Source of the DNA: Fibrobacter sp. UWT2
GTDB lineage: Bacteria > Fibrobacterota > Fibrobacteria > Fibrobacterales > Fibrobacteraceae
Length of the DNA: 64,000 bases
Direction: 5' to 3'
Assembly: GCF_900142545.1 (NCBI RefSeq)
Contig: NZ_FRBF01000017.1
Location: 1-64,000, forward strand
Each line of letters begins with the position of its first letter. Position 1 is the first letter of the stretch. Shown in pieces: positions 54,801 through 63,964 of this stretch. The notes beneath the pieces are model-generated. The model was not told where the DNA came from and searched no databases. It worked only from the letters and a program-made list of their open reading frames with translations. A program made the position numbers and the translations under genes.

Positions 54801-57800
54801 TTAGTGTCCGTGCTTATCAGTATGACTTCGGTGGCACTGAATTCCTGAACCTGAACATCTATAACAACGAGGCGCGTCCATTCGATAGTTTGACGCTTCG
54901 AATGTACTTTACGGCTCTCCCCGAAGAAGTTGAAAAATGCGCCACCTTGATTGACTCCGATATTTGCCAGGCCTACGATGAAGCTGGCTTCAACAAACCC
55001 TGCGAAAATGACCGCGAACTCCGCGACTTGATGCGTGCTGCATTGCCTGTGCGTTTGGATGACACTTACGATGCAACAACAGGAAAGTATTCCTATTACT
55101 TCCCGGTTCCTTTGGGATCGTCTATTATCAAGTCCCAGTCACGCTTGCGTGTTGACTTGACCTATTCTTCGGGTATTTCTAATGACAATTACCAGACTTG
55201 CGAAACGTTGCGTTCTGCAGCTAAGAAGCACATGGACAAGAAGACCGACTGGTCCTGGGCTCCGCATAAGTTCCTGGACGATGGTGCCGATTACGATGGT
55301 ATGCCGTATGAAGACAAGGACTATGGCGATATCGATGGTGAAATTCCTGTCAATCCTTATATTGTGGTTTATCGTAAAGATGAATTCATTTGGGGTTATA
55401 GCCCCTCGGCGCAGGAAATGTCGACCAAGCGTGCCCATTACAAGATGGATGTGAACTTTGATGCTCCGTTCAATGTGTCTAACAATTCTTACGTGCAGAT
55501 TGACCAGACCAGCAGTACGGTGTACGTAAAGGGTTATGCTCAGGTTTCTGAACAGGGCTACATTACCCGCATTTGGGCGAATGGTCAGGAAATCAAGACG
55601 GTTATCGATCGAATCGGTGACGAAATCTTCTTGCTGGATTATGAAAACCACGAAATCATCGCTCACTACAACGTGACGAGTGGCAACGGCACCATTGACT
55701 CGACCGGTCTCTGGACGCTCAATATCCCGGTGAAGATGAAGATTGGTAGCAACAAGATTGACTTGACGCTTTTCGCCGGTGCTAACCCCGAATGTGAAGA
55801 ATGTGCCGAAAACGGTGGTTGCGCATTCATTAACCGTACCTACTATGTGCAGTTCACTCGCGGCAACCTCACGGCCTCTAGCCTTACCATTAAGGACGAA
55901 GCTGGCAACCCGGTGGCATCTCCGGCCGATCCGTCGAATACCCGCTTCTATGTTTACCTGAACGACAAGGATAAGGCTGGTACTTCTGCCCCGATCGAAG
56001 TCTTGGTAATCAACAACAAGAAGAGCGATACCTTGAAGGTCAAGATGGTGGAAGACGCTTCTAATCCGGGTAGCTTCAAGAGCGCGAACGCCATTACGGC
56101 AACCTCCATTGCTCCGGAAGCAAGAAATAACACCCAGATTTCGTTCTTCGCCGGTGACACGATCCAGGTGATTTACATTGACCCCGATGACGAAGAAGAC
56201 GTTTCTAAGCAGAGCTTCTTTGCCGAATCCAAGTACCCCGAACCCACGAAGGTCTTGGCTCAGGATAGCGACTGCGACAACATTGCCGACAAGCTGGTGG
56301 TGACATTCAGCAATGCACTGACAAGCGACTACAGCTTCGACAGCATTCGCGTGTACCTGCCCGGCATGGCCGATACGGTGACGCTTAAGGTGGATCCCGC
56401 CTCGGCACTGGACCAGAGCGACGTGGTGGTGGATTTGCCTGCAACGCTCGGTATCGAAGAAAATGCCGCTCCTGCGGGCATGTCTACGGTGTACATGAAG
56501 GCCGAAGGCGCTACCAACGCAAGTCGCATGGCAATTTCCGATGGCATTCTGCCGCAGCTAATGAGCGTGACGATTCTTGAAAATCCGAATCGCGAATATC
56601 CGGAAGATACCGTGATGATCGCCTTTACCGAACCGGTGATTCTCAATTCCGCAAGCACTTGGCCGTTGGATATTGTCGGCGTCACCGGTGCCGCCATTAG
56701 CGTGGTGGGCAAGGCGACTACGACTAACGACGGCAAGAGCTGGATGTTTGCCATTACCGGCAACACCGATGGCGCTTTCGTGAAGGAAGGTGCTACGGTC
56801 ATGGTGAAGGGCAACCAGGTGGCCGACAAGGCCTTGAACGTGCTTGACCCGACTCTGATTTGTAAGACGGTCAAGGTGGCGGAAACCCCGAGGCCGGTAC
56901 CTGTTACTCTTGCCGAAATGCGTGACCACGAAGGCGACGGCTACCCCGACGAACTCTACATGAAGTTTGCCAAGAAGCTCCGCGACAAGGACATGCTCGA
57001 CAGCTTTGTGGTGGAATGGGGCCTGAAGGGCGAAGTCCGCAGCATGTTGCCCGAATGGGAACATACGTTTGAATATGGTACCCACGAAGAAACCAAGATG
57101 GCTGCCGATTCGTCTCTTGCGACTGTGACGATTGCCGATACGTTCTCGGTGATTACCATTAAGCTGACTCCTGCAAATACGTTTGCCTACGGTTCGACCA
57201 CCGGTGCTTACGACGGTTACGGCCGCGTGACTCCGCGCCTTGGCCCCGAAGGTGGCTTCTTTGACAAGTATTACCCGATTGTGGACAAGTGCCCGCCGGT
57301 GATTTTGACCGCGGTGTGGCAGGGCTTCGATGTGGGCGACGATTCTTACGGTTCTCAGGACTACGTGACCCTTACGCTGTCTGAACCGCTCGATACTGTG
57401 CCTACCGGCGCCTATGTGGTGGAACGCAAGCGCGAAGCCAATGCAGGCGTGTTCTTTAGCCCCAAGCAGAACCCCAGTCTTTCGCTGACTTACATGACGC
57501 ACTCCACTTCGGCAAAGCTTGGCTACAAGCACAAGTATAACGAAGCCATTTGGATTGCGGACTCCGTGCGCCTGGTTTCTGATCCGGAAGCAAGCTACTT
57601 CAAGGATCTGTTTGGCCAGTACGCCGGCTACGCTACTCCGTGGGTGCCTGTGACCGGTTCTGTGTCCAAGATCAAGTTCACCATTACGACTGTGGATGGC
57701 GTGACCAAGTCCAGGAACGCAAACGCTATGTACTATGGCGGCGTCCCGATGGATCCGAATGTGAACTTCCGCTTGACGACCTTGAACAAGAGCAACGAAA

Positions 57801-58276
57801 CGGTTGTGGTGGCCGAAGGCAACAGCAAGTTGCATGATGTCATTAGTTCGCCGATTCGTAACTACGTTCATGGCGGCCCGGTCTTTATGGTCGAAATCGC
57901 ATTGCCCGATGTGTTGGACAAGACGGAACTCGGCGAAGCCAAACGCGATTACGATGTCAAGCTTGAAATGGACATCTTCAACAACATGGGCTCTTATGTG
58001 AACAGGGCGACATACTCCTTCAAGTCGTCGCAGCTCCAAGAATACATCTCGGCAAGCAGCACTTTGACCCTTTACCTGGAATGGTGCGCTCCGGAAGATT
58101 ATCCGAAGAGTGCCGACGGCAAGAAGATTGGTACTGGACCTTACATTGCAAAGTTCAATACCAAGGCCAAGAGCGAGTACCTGCCGCAGAAGGCTGACGA
58201 AGGCGACCGAACCGAAACGTTCAAGGATTCGGATACCTTCACCAGAACCTTCGGTTTCAGAAGGGCAAAGAACTAA
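51824..58276 (+). CDS. Very large secreted family 9 glycoside hydrolase (endoglucanase type)
   Basis: A 2150-residue secreted protein. The GTG start has aaaggagg 5 nt before it, and the signal peptide runs through FAFAAE (about 23). An Ig-like CelD-N segment (SPIRINQAGYLE, about 90-190) precedes the GH9 catalytic domain (about 215-770), with GGYYDCGDHLKES (Asp near 271), HPHHRAANPEG near 703 and YHKSETCIDAAATLV with the general acid Glu near 757. Downstream are two Fn3-like domains (about 785-990), a CBM3-like sandwich region (about 990-1330), several beta-sandwich repeats (about 1330-1900) and a FlgD-Ig-like C-terminal part (about 1960-2110, LEWCAPEDYPKS). It cleaves beta-1,4-glucan at the cell surface or outside. 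Most GH9 enzymes are below 1000 residues. Confidence 0.92.
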   Translation: MPVKKNLFAALTIAAFVSFAFAAEQEQPTPYDLIRPVYPLTWDTTVFDHYDTTVTKKHNMVPKNRTPASYVPNALIPDTLNQAYLDAINYRMSPIRINQAGYLESDPEKQFYYVGTATTFEVVDIDGNSLNPKVTGSLASSGFQTSSDWTIIAGTNAATNDQKRYQVDITGQSGIIQVGHIPGNVPTDTRLRIKVGNDISSTFIVSDKVYSMVKDAALKFYGINRSGDGDSWFHPASHMKDGAGAVVTGAADVRDQYNAALAGTLQGGYYDCGDHLKESQTQMYAFMVAAVLAATNADADEDHYAFNHGETVNKDGVPDMMREAKHGADYVLRAYVRAKGVIDDMALSVGNFGSDHGWWGRPENSDLLPVDGSAAATDRGGPMSRTVRLGEIGANIGGETAAGLALVGKLYSDYKDPKYEAFADSCLKVAKEMYEFAKSMAQGKTYKNNTEAAGWSSPAYNGNNEYFDDLALASVALWYATGDSKYGDDAIRSKTLGTTVPQSFMENCVGCFDGGWFVTDNKGFLKNVKNTSWANAYAYATYALYKLILADENKAINEFGLTKEERLNAIEDCIMSMIHNLADVSAGTATIVLPRKDPSNYMIQDIGWKGNEVKYDPIWFSMQTDQTWIYNRYQAGNIFEVLAYADVAKDIEKQNLALPNLGTPDWKSDEMHQLGINQLNYLLGVNPWDVSYILGVGDKNDAHPHHRAANPEGKNQPGAGYKYRPPVGALYGGVTPGATNSMVPDNKSWEDYHKSETCIDAAATLVSSGMLAAAKFDRTIAPGVSVEIRHVSMDSAIVVVKLSTRGTASLYYGIDEASMTETAVPDDNAAGVQHEIILRGLQPGTAYHFYAVGQNAYVPENLTIKYMVDSTKTPFSFTTLNTVESAQITNVTVCNMFGDSAEIMWYTPNGEYESKIYWDTVPHATASEYAFNSGASNADVSGIPTKFHYVKIGGLKEKTTYYYMVESNGQFTNVDEKTGEMLKFTTPVGWYDFSVRAYQYDFGGTEFLNLNIYNNEARPFDSLTLRMYFTALPEEVEKCATLIDSDICQAYDEAGFNKPCENDRELRDLMRAALPVRLDDTYDATTGKYSYYFPVPLGSSIIKSQSRLRVDLTYSSGISNDNYQTCETLRSAAKKHMDKKTDWSWAPHKFLDDGADYDGMPYEDKDYGDIDGEIPVNPYIVVYRKDEFIWGYSPSAQEMSTKRAHYKMDVNFDAPFNVSNNSYVQIDQTSSTVYVKGYAQVSEQGYITRIWANGQEIKTVIDRIGDEIFLLDYENHEIIAHYNVTSGNGTIDSTGLWTLNIPVKMKIGSNKIDLTLFAGANPECEECAENGGCAFINRTYYVQFTRGNLTASSLTIKDEAGNPVASPADPSNTRFYVYLNDKDKAGTSAPIEVLVINNKKSDTLKVKMVEDASNPGSFKSANAITATSIAPEARNNTQISFFAGDTIQVIYIDPDDEEDVSKQSFFAESKYPEPTKVLAQDSDCDNIADKLVVTFSNALTSDYSFDSIRVYLPGMADTVTLKVDPASALDQSDVVVDLPATLGIEENAAPAGMSTVYMKAEGATNASRMAISDGILPQLMSVTILENPNREYPEDTVMIAFTEPVILNSASTWPLDIVGVTGAAISVVGKATTTNDGKSWMFAITGNTDGAFVKEGATVMVKGNQVADKALNVLDPTLICKTVKVAETPRPVPVTLAEMRDHEGDGYPDELYMKFAKKLRDKDMLDSFVVEWGLKGEVRSMLPEWEHTFEYGTHEETKMAADSSLATVTIADTFSVITIKLTPANTFAYGSTTGAYDGYGRVTPRLGPEGGFFDKYYPIVDKCPPVILTAVWQGFDVGDDSYGSQDYVTLTLSEPLDTVPTGAYVVERKREANAGVFFSPKQNPSLSLTYMTHSTSAKLGYKHKYNEAIWIADSVRLVSDPEASYFKDLFGQYAGYATPWVPVTGSVSKIKFTITTVDGVTKSRNANAMYYGGVPMDPNVNFRLTTLNKSNETVVVAEGNSKLHDVISSPIRNYVHGGPVFMVEIALPDVLDKTELGEAKRDYDVKLEMDIFNNMGSYVNRATYSFKSSQLQEYISASSTLTLYLEWCAPEDYPKSADGKKIGTGPYIAKFNTKAKSEYLPQKADEGDRTETFKDSDTFTRTFGFRRAKN

Positions 58277-58285
58277 GGATTACAT

Positions 58286-58312
58286 AGCCGCGGAAGACAA
58301 TCCGCGGCTTTT
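58286..58312 (+). terminator. Rho-independent terminator after GH9
   Basis: agccgcgga and tccgcggct pair perfectly around agacaa, followed by tttt. It lies just before the kinase ribosome site region, so the kinase needs its own promoter or read-through. Confidence 0.88.
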
Positions 58313-58328
58313 AGATGGGTGAAATAAA

Positions 58329-60695
58329 ATGGCAGAGAGCTTGTTTTCCGATTCTCCGTACCTTTTGGTACTTTCGGTGCTAGCCCTTATTGTATCGTTT
58401 TATTACCCTGTTTTGCTAGAACGCAAGATGACGGCACGCCGTTTGCCGAAACCCTTGCGTATGATGGTGCTTGCAAATATTGCCTGGAACGCTTGTAGTA
58501 TTCTAGGCATCCTCTTCTTTTACGGCCCCATAGAACCCGATCTGTCTGGCCGCTATATTGGTCGCCAGCTCGTCTTTGGATTGCAGGCCTTGTGCTGGGT
58601 GCGTGTAGGTGTTGCCGTTTACGACATGTGCGAATTGGTGCTGTATAGCCGCCGCACCGTATTCAAGGCGCTGTCCGCTTATGTGGGCATGATCGTGATT
58701 ATCGCCCTTACCACCGTGTTTGTGCTTTGCCCAGAAGTGGTGCCCGAATTTGACTTGTTCGGGTTCCATCCCTTTGAAGGAATGCCGATATTCAAGACCT
58801 TTACGGTTGTCTATGTGCTGTTCTTTTTACCGCCTTGCTTGATCGTGATTTACCAGTTGTTGCTGGGCTCCCTTAATTCGCTGGACCAAACGGTGCGGCA
58901 TACGGGCGCCTACATGGCCGGTAGCTTTACCCTGTGCTTGATTGTTGCGGTTCTTTTTGATTTCCTCATTCCCATCATCAAGGAATTTGGCGCTTGGCAT
59001 GGCGGGTTCCAGTTCATTGTTTGGCACCAGTTCTTGACGCTGTTCCTGGCACTGCTTTGCGGTCAGTACTACACGTCTGCCAGGTTTAGGGACATGGGGG
59101 CCTTCTGGTTCTTGCAAAAGCTGATTACCAAGATCGAAGACGGTATCATCTACTACGATGATGCCGGGCGAATCAAGGCGGTGAACCATGGCGCAACCAA
59201 ACTCTTGGGCCAGTCTTCTATTAATTTGTGTGGAAAATCCATCAAGAATGTCTTGCCGCCGAATCTTGAATTCTTCAAGGAATCGGTTTACAGCGATGTC
59301 CGCATGAACATTAACGGCGAAACTCACGTGATGAAGATTTACCTGTTCAAGTGCAGGCAGACTCTCATGACGGTCGTCAACATCGCCTTTTTCATGGACC
59401 AGTCCAAGACCTTGTTGCTGCAGCAGAACTTGAAAACGCTGAACGAACAGTATGTGGAATATACTCATGACCTGGTGCGTTATCAGGACCGCTTGAACAA
59501 GGAAGCGTCTATCAAGGCAGAAAAAGAAAACGTGCTGAACACCTTGATTAACGCATTGCCCTTTAGAGTGTGGTACAAGAGCGAACTGGGCGTTTACCAG
59601 AAGCAGAACCAGCTGGACCTTGCCAAGCGCGGCTCGCGCGAAGGCGCCCGCGACAACAACGAAGATATTTCTATCTACGAAAAAGAGGCCCGTGAAAAGG
59701 GCGAAGTCAAGGTCTATACTTCTTTCGAAGATAAAGACGGCGTCGAAATTTCACAGGACGAAGCCAACCGCCTTACAGCCTTGGGCGAACTGGTGCAGAC
59801 GTTCGATAACATGTACATTCCGATTATTCAGCAGGGTGCGGCTCCTTACAAGACCTTGTGTCTTAAGGTGGACATGACCGAACAGCGCAGGCTTGAATAC
59901 GAACGGAACATGTTGCGCGAACAGAAGTTCATTCACTCCCGTCTCGAAGAACTGGGCTCCATTTGCGGCGCGTTCGCTCACGACTACAACAATATTCTTG
60001 GCGCCCAGTTGGGCTTCTTGGAACTCACGAAGGAATTGCTTGGTCTGGAGAAGATTGAAGATCAAAAGCCGCAGTTGCTCTCTTTTGTGTCGGAAGCTTT
60101 GAAGGCGTCTAACCGTGCCAAGGATTCGCTCAATGAATTGCTGAGCGCCATTCGTGGTAATGCCGATGCGGCAACACCTGCTATCGTGTTCTCGCCTTAC
60201 ATGATTATCGAAGACGTGGTCCGCAAGATTTCTCTGACCTTGCCGCCTAACGTGAAGGTGCATAGCGAGGAACTGGACAAGAACATTAAGGTCCGTGGTA
60301 TTGTGGCCTCTCTCGACCGCATTATCAGTAACCTCGCGAACAACGCCCTGTTTGCTATGAAGGAAACGGGCGGCGGATCTCTGACCTTCAAACTTTATCC
60401 TGAAGTTCTCGAATCTCAACTGGTGACGCCTTATGCTCCGCCGGTTCCTGCTGGCTCGTATGCCAAGTTTGAAATCGCCGATACGGGCTCGGGTATGGAT
60501 TCGAACACCCTGGAACGTATTTTTGCACCGTTTTTCACCACAAAGGCGCCTGGAGAGGGTCTTGGATTGGGACTTTCTTCGGCCTTAAGGCTGTTAAAAG
60601 AGGGAAATGCCTACTTTACAGTGCAGACAACGTTGGGTGAAGGAACTACATTTTATCTATATTGGCCAATGGAAACTGAAACGAAGGAGGGCTAG
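58329..60695 (+). CDS. Membrane histidine kinase with 7TM sensor and PAS domains
   Basis: A 788-residue sensor kinase. Seven hydrophobic helices (about 10-245) form a membrane sensor, followed by a PAS domain (about 260-355, [20 protein letters not shown]), a coiled stretch, a second PAS-like domain (about 400-520) and the kinase core. The phospho-acceptor is His near 551 in [14 protein letters not shown], the HPK4-type HDxNNxL pattern. The ATPase domain has [12 protein letters not shown] (N box), DTGSGMD (G1) and [12 protein letters not shown] (G2). Signal is unknown. Its stop overlaps the response regulator start (TAGTG), so the phospho-transfer partner is probably the next gene. Confidence 0.92.
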   Translation: MAESLFSDSPYLLVLSVLALIVSFYYPVLLERKMTARRLPKPLRMMVLANIAWNACSILGILFFYGPIEPDLSGRYIGRQLVFGLQALCWVRVGVAVYDMCELVLYSRRTVFKALSAYVGMIVIIALTTVFVLCPEVVPEFDLFGFHPFEGMPIFKTFTVVYVLFFLPPCLIVIYQLLLGSLNSLDQTVRHTGAYMAGSFTLCLIVAVLFDFLIPIIKEFGAWHGGFQFIVWHQFLTLFLALLCGQYYTSARFRDMGAFWFLQKLITKIEDGIIYYDDAGRIKAVNHGATKLLGQSSINLCGKSIKNVLPPNLEFFKESVYSDVRMNINGETHVMKIYLFKCRQTLMTVVNIAFFMDQSKTLLLQQNLKTLNEQYVEYTHDLVRYQDRLNKEASIKAEKENVLNTLINALPFRVWYKSELGVYQKQNQLDLAKRGSREGARDNNEDISIYEKEAREKGEVKVYTSFEDKDGVEISQDEANRLTALGELVQTFDNMYIPIIQQGAAPYKTLCLKVDMTEQRRLEYERNMLREQKFIHSRLEELGSICGAFAHDYNNILGAQLGFLELTKELLGLEKIEDQKPQLLSFVSEALKASNRAKDSLNELLSAIRGNADAATPAIVFSPYMIIEDVVRKISLTLPPNVKVHSEELDKNIKVRGIVASLDRIISNLANNALFAMKETGGGSLTFKLYPEVLESQLVTPYAPPVPAGSYAKFEIADTGSGMDSNTLERIFAPFFTTKAPGEGLGLGLSSALRLLKEGNAYFTVQTTLGEGTTFYLYWPMETETKEG

Positions 60696-61069
60696 TGCCT
60701 ACAATCCTGATTATTGATGACAACGAGCAGTTTAATTTGATGCTCAAGTCCGCCCTTGAGATCAAGGGTTACAATGTGGAAACGGCAAAGAACGGTAAAG
60801 AAGCCAAGACTCTTTACCAGAATAAGACCTATGACGTGATTATTACCGACATCATTATGCCGGACGTCAATGGCTACGAAGTCATTTTGGACTTGCGTCG
60901 CTTGAACATGAGCGATCGCACTATCGCCGTGAGCGGCGGTGGCCGTACCTCTGCCGAATACTACCTGATGACTGCCCAGCATTTTGACGCTGCGGCAACC
61001 TTCAACAAGCCTGTAGACTTGCAAGCCCTTCGTGCGAAGGTCGAAGAAATCATCAAGAGCCATTCGTAA
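60695..61069 (+). CDS. Single-domain response regulator (CheY-like receiver)
   Basis: A 124-residue stand-alone receiver: acidic pair IIDDNEQ near 8-9, phospho-acceptor Asp near 52 in DVIITDIIMPDVNG, switch Ser in IAVSGGG near 80 and Lys in FNKPVD near 105. Every catalytic residue is present. It starts with GTG inside the kinase stop codon, with aaggagg before it. It has no output domain, so it probably passes phosphate to another protein or regulates by binding. The NtrC-type gene follows 10 nt later. Confidence 0.93.
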   Translation: MPTILIIDDNEQFNLMLKSALEIKGYNVETAKNGKEAKTLYQNKTYDVIITDIIMPDVNGYEVILDLRRLNMSDRTIAVSGGGRTSAEYYLMTAQHFDAAATFNKPVDLQALRAKVEEIIKSHS

Positions 61070-61079
61070 GTAGGTCGCG

Positions 61080-62549
61080 ATGAATATCCTGATCGCGGAC
61101 TTGGATCAGAAATTTATCGACGATATCCAGCACTCTTGGTCGGTTGCGGGGACAACCTTGTTCACCTGTACCCGCGAGAGTGACTTAATGCCCATCGTCA
61201 AGAAGGATTCGATAGACCTGGCGTTTATCGAAGTTCCCTTTTTAATGCAGGACAACATGGACATGGTGAGCTTCTTGAAGGAGCGTCACCCGGGCATTGA
61301 AATCTTCGTGCTTTGCGACGACCGCAACTGGCAGGGCGCTGCCGCTGCCATTACCCGCGGTGCAAACACGTTCCTGAAAAAGCCCATTTCTATATCTCAG
61401 TTGGAATCGACGGCCCAGAAGGTTCGTGCCCAGCAACTGAACAAGTCCAACAACCAGCTCATGGAATCCCAGGTGCTGGACGGCCTCTTGGGGAACACCC
61501 CCGAGATGCGCAAGATTTTAAAGACTGTCTACAAGGTGGCTCCCACCAACAGTACGGTGCTCATTACCGGCGAATCCGGTTCGGGCAAGGAATTTTTGGC
61601 CAATGTGATTCACCGCTACAGCAAGCGTGCCGCCGAACCGTTCGTGGCGGTAAACTGTGGCGCTATTCCCGAAAACTTGGTGGAAAGCGAACTCTTCGGT
61701 AGCAAGAAGGGTTCTTATACCGGTTCTACCGCCGACAAGAAGGGCTTGTTTGAATCCGCCAATGGCGGTACGCTCTTCTTGGACGAAGTCGGCGAATTGT
61801 CTGCAGCAACCCAGGTCAAACTTTTACGTTTTTTGCAAAGTCACGAAATTCGCCGTGTGGGCGATACCCAACCGCAGTACTTGGACGTGCGTGTGTTGGC
61901 TGCAACAAACCGTGACTTGCAAGAGGCTATGCAAGAAGGCCGTTTCCGCGAAGACTTGTATTATCGCCTAAACACCTTCCATTTGCTTTTGCCGCCGCTC
62001 CGCGAACGCAAGCCTGCGCTCCCGAACTTGATCAAGTATTTCATTTTGAAAAACAAGGATGCCCAGGGCAAGGAAATTGTCGACCTTGAACCGGCGGCTT
62101 TGTACGCGTTGACTAAGTATTCGTATCCGGGCAACATTCGTGAACTCGAAAACATTATCGAGCACGCTACTGTGTTAGCTGAAGGCGGCGTGATCCGCCT
62201 GGAAGACTTGCCCGAAGAGGTGCAAGCCTATGCCTGCGAACAGACGATGGCGATTCCGCATATTAAGGGCGACCACAATGCAGAGCCCCAGGTAATTGAA
62301 GCGGAGTCGGTGGAAGTACCGGGAATCTCCTTTGAAAGCGGCAAGTCCGAAAAGAAGGCCGCTGCTGAAAGCGAAGCGGATGGCGAACTCTTGTCGCTCG
62401 AAGAAATGGAACGCAGGCACATCCTGCGTGCCTTGAGCGTGTGCAACGGCAACCGTACCGAAGTCTGCAAGCGTCTGGGAATCAGCCGCGCTACCTTGTG
62501 GCGTAAACTGAAAGAACTTAAGATTACTATGGATGGCGACGATGCCTGA
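61080..62549 (+). CDS. Sigma-54-dependent activator (NtrC type) with degenerate receiver domain
   Basis: A 489-residue activator of sigma-54 RNA polymerase. In the receiver (about 1-115) Glu51 stands where Asp is phosphorylated (IDLAFIEVPF) and the switch residue is Cys (IFVLCDD), so normal phospho-control is unlikely. The AAA+ domain (about 140-375) has Walker A GESGSGKE near 163, GSYTGS in place of GAFTGA near 211, and GGTLFLDEVGEL (Walker B). A Fis-type helix-turn-helix (about 448-489, GNRTEVCKRLGISRATLWRKL) ends the protein. It overlaps dnaB by 17 nt. It follows the kinase and receiver, forming a three-gene signalling set. Confidence 0.92.
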   Translation: MNILIADLDQKFIDDIQHSWSVAGTTLFTCTRESDLMPIVKKDSIDLAFIEVPFLMQDNMDMVSFLKERHPGIEIFVLCDDRNWQGAAAAITRGANTFLKKPISISQLESTAQKVRAQQLNKSNNQLMESQVLDGLLGNTPEMRKILKTVYKVAPTNSTVLITGESGSGKEFLANVIHRYSKRAAEPFVAVNCGAIPENLVESELFGSKKGSYTGSTADKKGLFESANGGTLFLDEVGELSAATQVKLLRFLQSHEIRRVGDTQPQYLDVRVLAATNRDLQEAMQEGRFREDLYYRLNTFHLLLPPLRERKPALPNLIKYFILKNKDAQGKEIVDLEPAALYALTKYSYPGNIRELENIIEHATVLAEGGVIRLEDLPEEVQAYACEQTMAIPHIKGDHNAEPQVIEAESVEVPGISFESGKSEKKAAAESEADGELLSLEEMERRHILRALSVCNGNRTEVCKRLGISRATLWRKLKELKITMDGDDA

Positions 62550-63954
62550 TTTTGAAAATCAACATAATTCATACGAAGGCCGTCAGGTTCCCATGGACCT
62601 GGATGCTGAACGTTGCCTGCTTGGAAGTATTTTGCGCGATCCGGACGTGATGGGTAATGCCATCATGATCATTAAGGACGAAAGCTTTTTCTACTTGGAA
62701 AAGCATCAGCTGATTTGGACTGCCCTTTGCACGCTTAACCGCAATGTGACACCGATTGACTTGGTGACTCTCGCTGCCGAACTTGAAACCATGGACAAGC
62801 TCAAGTTGGTGGGTGGTCGCGAATACCTGTTCGAACTCATGGAATCGGTGGCCTCGTCGGCCAATGCGGATTGGCATATCGAACTTCTGCGCAAGAAGGC
62901 GACGCTCCGCAAGCTGATCAAGTCTTCGTCTGCGGTCATCAAGAATGCGATGGATCCGGCGGCAGTTCCCGACGAGGTGCTGCAAGATGCCGAACGCGAT
63001 ATCTTTGCGATTGCTGACGACCAGATTCGCGATTCGTTGAAGCCGATTCAGAATTTCGTGACGCCGCTCTTGGAACGCCTGAACAACCGCAAGGACGGTA
63101 TCACTGGCATTCGTACGGGCATTACTGAACTTGACGAACTCACGAACGGACTCCAGAAGTCCGACTTGATTATTCTCGCGGCACGTCCTGGTGTGGGTAA
63201 GACTTCTTTCGCACTTACGATTGCGGCGAATGCGGCAATCAATTTTCATCAGAATGTGGCCTTCTTCAGCTTGGAAATGGACGGTGTCCAGCTGGCTCAG
63301 CGTTTACTTTGTTCGCAAGCGCAGATTGACCAGAGCAAGCTCCGTAACGGCTATCTCAACAGCGACGAAAAGAAAAAGCTGATTGCAGCCGTGTCGCCCA
63401 TTCAGCAGGCTCCGCTTTACGTAGACGATAACGCAGATCTCGGTATCATGGAACTTATGAGTAAGGCCCGCCAGCTCAAGCGTAAGGGCAAACTCGACTT
63501 GCTGATTATCGACTACCTGCAGCTCATGAAGACGGGCAAAGAAGAAAACCGCGCCGTGGCTATCGGTGCAATCTCCCGTGGCCTCAAGATTCTGGCGAAG
63601 GAAATGCAGATTCCGGTCATCGCGCTCGCACAGCTTAGCCGTAAGGTCGAAGAAAAGGGGCGCGAACGTCCGCAGCTTTCTGACTTGCGTGAATCGGGTT
63701 CTATCGAACAGGATGCTGACATGGTGTGGTTCGTGGAACGTAAGTTCGTACAGACTCACCGCGAAGAAGATAAGCATACTGCGGAACTGATTGTGGCAAA
63801 GCACCGTAACGGTTCGGTGAAGGATATTCCCATGACCTTCATTCCGGAATACACAACGTTCTACGATTTCACTCCTGAAAGCGAAGGCGGTGGCGAAGCT
63901 TATGCTTACGACGATGCCGGCGATATGGGACCAGCTGATTTCGGAAGTTACTAA
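62533..63954 (+). CDS. dnaB: Replicative DNA helicase DnaB
   Basis: A 473-residue hexameric helicase for replication forks. The N-terminal domain (about 15-120) has VPMDLDAERCLLGSIL. The RecA-like domain has Walker A AARPGVGKTSFAL near 217, FFSLEMDGVQLAQRLL, DLLIIDYLQLM (Walker B) and QLSRKVEEKGRERPQLSDLRESGSIEQDAD near 365. ATGs at 62533 and 62542 are both possible; neither has a strong ribosome site, and both overlap the activator gene, so translation is probably coupled. The acidic C-terminal tail is typical. No replication origin is visible nearby. Confidence 0.96.
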   Translation: MATMPDFENQHNSYEGRQVPMDLDAERCLLGSILRDPDVMGNAIMIIKDESFFYLEKHQLIWTALCTLNRNVTPIDLVTLAAELETMDKLKLVGGREYLFELMESVASSANADWHIELLRKKATLRKLIKSSSAVIKNAMDPAAVPDEVLQDAERDIFAIADDQIRDSLKPIQNFVTPLLERLNNRKDGITGIRTGITELDELTNGLQKSDLIILAARPGVGKTSFALTIAANAAINFHQNVAFFSLEMDGVQLAQRLLCSQAQIDQSKLRNGYLNSDEKKKLIAAVSPIQQAPLYVDDNADLGIMELMSKARQLKRKGKLDLLIIDYLQLMKTGKEENRAVAIGAISRGLKILAKEMQIPVIALAQLSRKVEEKGRERPQLSDLRESGSIEQDADMVWFVERKFVQTHREEDKHTAELIVAKHRNGSVKDIPMTFIPEYTTFYDFTPESEGGGEAYAYDDAGDMGPADFGSY

Positions 63955-63964
63955 GGAGTCCTAG

